In this document: positions 62,698 through 64,000 of the stretch, piece after piece | Numbering within the stretch: position 1 is the first letter of the stretch | Layout: each line of letters begins with the position of its first letter | Program-made: the position numbers and the translations under genes | The notes under the pieces: generated by a model | What the model saw: the letters and a program-made list of their open reading frames with translations, nothing else | The model's database searches: none | Told to the model about the DNA's origin: nothing | Assembly: GCF_030811555.1 (NCBI RefSeq) | Contig: NZ_JAUSQZ010000001.1 | Span: forward strand, 4,523,241-4,587,240 | Direction of reading: 5' to 3' | Source of the DNA: Kineosporia succinea | Lineage (GTDB): Bacteria; Actinomycetota; Actinomycetes; Actinomycetales; Kineosporiaceae | Length of the DNA: 64,000 nt

Positions 62698-62747
62698 CGA
62701 GGGCCGGCATCCATCCGATCGGGATGGGTGCCGGCCCTCGGGTTTTT
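62698..62747 (+). terminator. rho-independent terminator of ctaE-qcrCAB
   Basis: A 19-bp stem (62698-62716 with 62722-62740, one T-G pair) and 5-base loop are followed by TTTTT at 62743-62747. Confidence 0.94.
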
Positions 62748-63337
62748 GGCGGCTCCTCAATGACGGACGCGGTGAGCACCGCTCCCTTCCCGGTGCCCCT
62801 CCCGGGGGTGTCCAGGTGGCGTGGGTGCGCGATCCCTCGCCGGTTCCTGGTTCCCGGTTCCCGGTTCCGAAGACGCAGATGCCGTGCCTGTCGCGATGGC
62901 CCTCGTTCCGGATGTCGCCGGTGGCCGCTTGAGCTGTGGCCGCTTGAGCTGTGGCTGCTTGAGCTGTGGCTGATCGGCCGGTGGCCGGCTGGGTTCGTGA
63001 TGTCGGCCGGCTCATGCGTGGCTGCCCCGTGGTGTTCTCTTCCGGGTGGGCCTCCGGCACCGTCTTCCGTGCCGACCGTGCCGACCGTGCCGACCGTGCC
63101 GACCGTGCCGACCGTGCCGACCGTGCCGACCGTGCCGACCGTGCCGACCGTGCCGACCGTGCCGACCGTGCCGACCGTGCCGACCGTGCCGACCGTGCCG
63201 ACCGTGCCGACCGTGCCGACCGTGCCGACCGTGCCGACCGTGCCGACCGTGCCGACCGTGCCGTGCCGACCGTGCCGTGCCGACCGTGCCGAGCCGTGCC
63301 GAGCCGACCCGAGCCGACCCGCGGGCTGCCCCTGGCC
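62748..63337. other. gene-less repeat-rich region
   Basis: No credible gene lies between the qcrB terminator and the exonuclease gene. Long open frames exist on both strands only because the 9-bp array never creates a stop; they translate to (VPT)n, (CRP)n, (ADR)n or (SAR)n. Smaller repeats also occur: GGTTCCCG-type 8-bp units near 62842-62868, and three 15-bp GAGCTGTGGCCGCTT-type units at about 62931-62972. Confidence 0.65.
63068..63256. repeat. 9-bp tandem array, 21 perfect copies
   Basis: Twenty-one exact copies of CGTGCCGAC run without interruption, followed by degenerate CGTGCCGTGCCGAC and GAGCCGTGCC units to about 63325. It is the most homogeneous array in the window, so it is probably the youngest or the most actively corrected. 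Confidence 0.97.
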
Positions 63338-64000
63338 TCAGCGGCCGCGGCTCGGGGTGATCGCCGGCTCATGGCGTGGGGCACCGGGTGTGGCTGCGCC
63401 CGAGGCTTTTTCGAGGAGCGCCCGGGAGTCGCGGATGTCGATCTCCTTGGGCAGCCGGTGCCGGGCCTGGGCCGCGCCGCGCACCGGCCAGGCCCAGGTG
63501 CCCTCGATCTCGACGAGGCGGGTGCCGGGCTGCTCGAGCCAGTTCAGCACGATCTCGGTCTCTTCGGGATGGGCGCTGGGATAAGGCACTTCGCGGGGTG
63601 TGACCACCTCGCCGGTGAGACTGAGCGCGTCGACGTAGGGCATCGGGTCGGCCCCGGCGGGGGAGACGGTGGTGCCGGCCAGGCGGCCGTGACGAACCAG
63701 GGCGAACTCCCAGCCGCCGTGCTCCTGACGCCGCGCGCCGATCAGGTGCGGGACGGCCGCGATCGGGGCCATCCGCTGGGCCCGGGCCGTGCCCCTCAGG
63801 TAGGACATCAGCCGGTCGCGGTGTTCGGCGGCCTCTTCGTAGCGCTCCAGCTCGGACAGCGACGTGGCCCGGCGCAGCGATGCCTCGACCACCTCGTCGG
63901 CCTCGCTCAGCATGGCCCCCCGCACCTGCTCGACGATGGCCGAGTAGCTGGGGATGTCGATGCCGCCGATGCACGGCGCACCGCAGCGCCCGATCTCGGC
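63338..64000 (-). CDS. UvrC-like/DEDD exonuclease domain protein, C-terminal part, cut by the window edge
   Basis: The visible 220 C-terminal residues begin IGRCGAPCIGGIDIPSYSAI, the cysteine-containing segment that follows the GIY-YIG domain in UvrC-like proteins. Next comes a UVR-type helical motif, LERYEEAAEHRDRLMSYL. A mixed domain (GGWEFALVRHGRLAGTTV, LVEIEGTWAWPVRG) and a short tail complete it. In actinobacteria such a C-terminus belongs to a protein with an N-terminal DEDDh 3'-5' exonuclease domain fused to GIY-YIG, encoded beside qcrB; that part lies beyond position 64000. The reading frame is open to the edge, so the gene is partial at its 5' end. Confidence 0.82.
   Translation of the reverse strand, partial: AEIGRCGAPCIGGIDIPSYSAIVEQVRGAMLSEADEVVEASLRRATSLSELERYEEAAEHRDRLMSYLRGTARAQRMAPIAAVPHLIGARRQEHGGWEFALVRHGRLAGTTVSPAGADPMPYVDALSLTGEVVTPREVPYPSAHPEETEIVLNWLEQPGTRLVEIEGTWAWPVRGAAQARHRLPKEIDIRDSRALLEKASGAATPGAPRHEPAITPSRGR

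Noticed and set aside
62671-63584. (SAR)n, (VPT)n or (CRP)n repeat proteins
   Set aside because: Artefacts of a 9-bp array that contains no stop codon in any frame; overlaps a terminator and the exonuclease gene.

Overview
The window is chromosomal DNA from a high-GC Actinomycetota. The evidence is the roughly 70 percent GC, frequent GTG and TTG starts, the glnA1/glnII/glnE set, actinobacterial DUF4191 and DUF3043 proteins, a two-lipoyl SucB, and the qcrCAB-ctaCDEF supercomplex cluster with a diheme QcrC. The gene order resembles, from memory, the Streptomyces coelicolor block that runs from glnA2/glnE to qcrB. Genus cannot be fixed by eye. No insertion sequence, prophage, CRISPR array, rRNA or tRNA was recognised.

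1-18 kb is the nitrogen region. It holds a GlnA2-like glutamine synthetase that lacks the adenylylation tyrosine, a glutamine amidotransferase, the adenylyltransferase GlnE, a small membrane protein, a fused SecDF, a CPA2 antiporter and the type II synthetase GlnII. These are followed by regulators and enzymes (GntR, ADP-ribosylglycohydrolase-like, PIG-L deacetylase), a decayed AlkZ-type gene and, on the minus strand, the adenylylatable GlnA1. GlnR-like half-boxes precede glnII and glnA1.

18-33 kb is the lipoate region: lipB and lipA (separated by an ArsR/CDF metal-efflux pair), sucB and lpdA, so lipoyl synthesis sits beside two of its users. sucB carries a single-base frameshift in this sequence. 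A membrane Ser/Thr kinase, an FAD amine oxidase-like protein and a TIGR01777 epimerase lie between.

33-43 kb holds pepA, gcvT and a lower-ligand cobalamin group (cobS, a divergent cobT-like gene, and a cobU fused to a degenerate metallo-beta-lactamase-like domain interrupted by an 18-bp repeat), then an aldo/keto reductase and DUF3043.

43-50 kb holds a TetR regulator, an M20 dipeptidase, nadA, glycerate kinase, erpA, a PfkB kinase and aat, then a TusA plus an aberrant NifS-like protein divergent from the respiratory cluster. 51.5-62.7 kb encodes cytochrome oxidase (ctaC, ctaD, ctaF, ctaE) and the bc1 complex (qcrC, qcrA, qcrB), interrupted by an L,D-transpeptidase lipoprotein, trpD and a receiver-like protein. 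The right edge cuts a UvrC-like exonuclease.

The most striking structural feature is the number of short GC-rich tandem arrays, with periods of 8, 9, 12, 13, 14, 18 and 24 bp. They lie between genes and inside low-constraint parts of genes, and no single family of repeat explains them.
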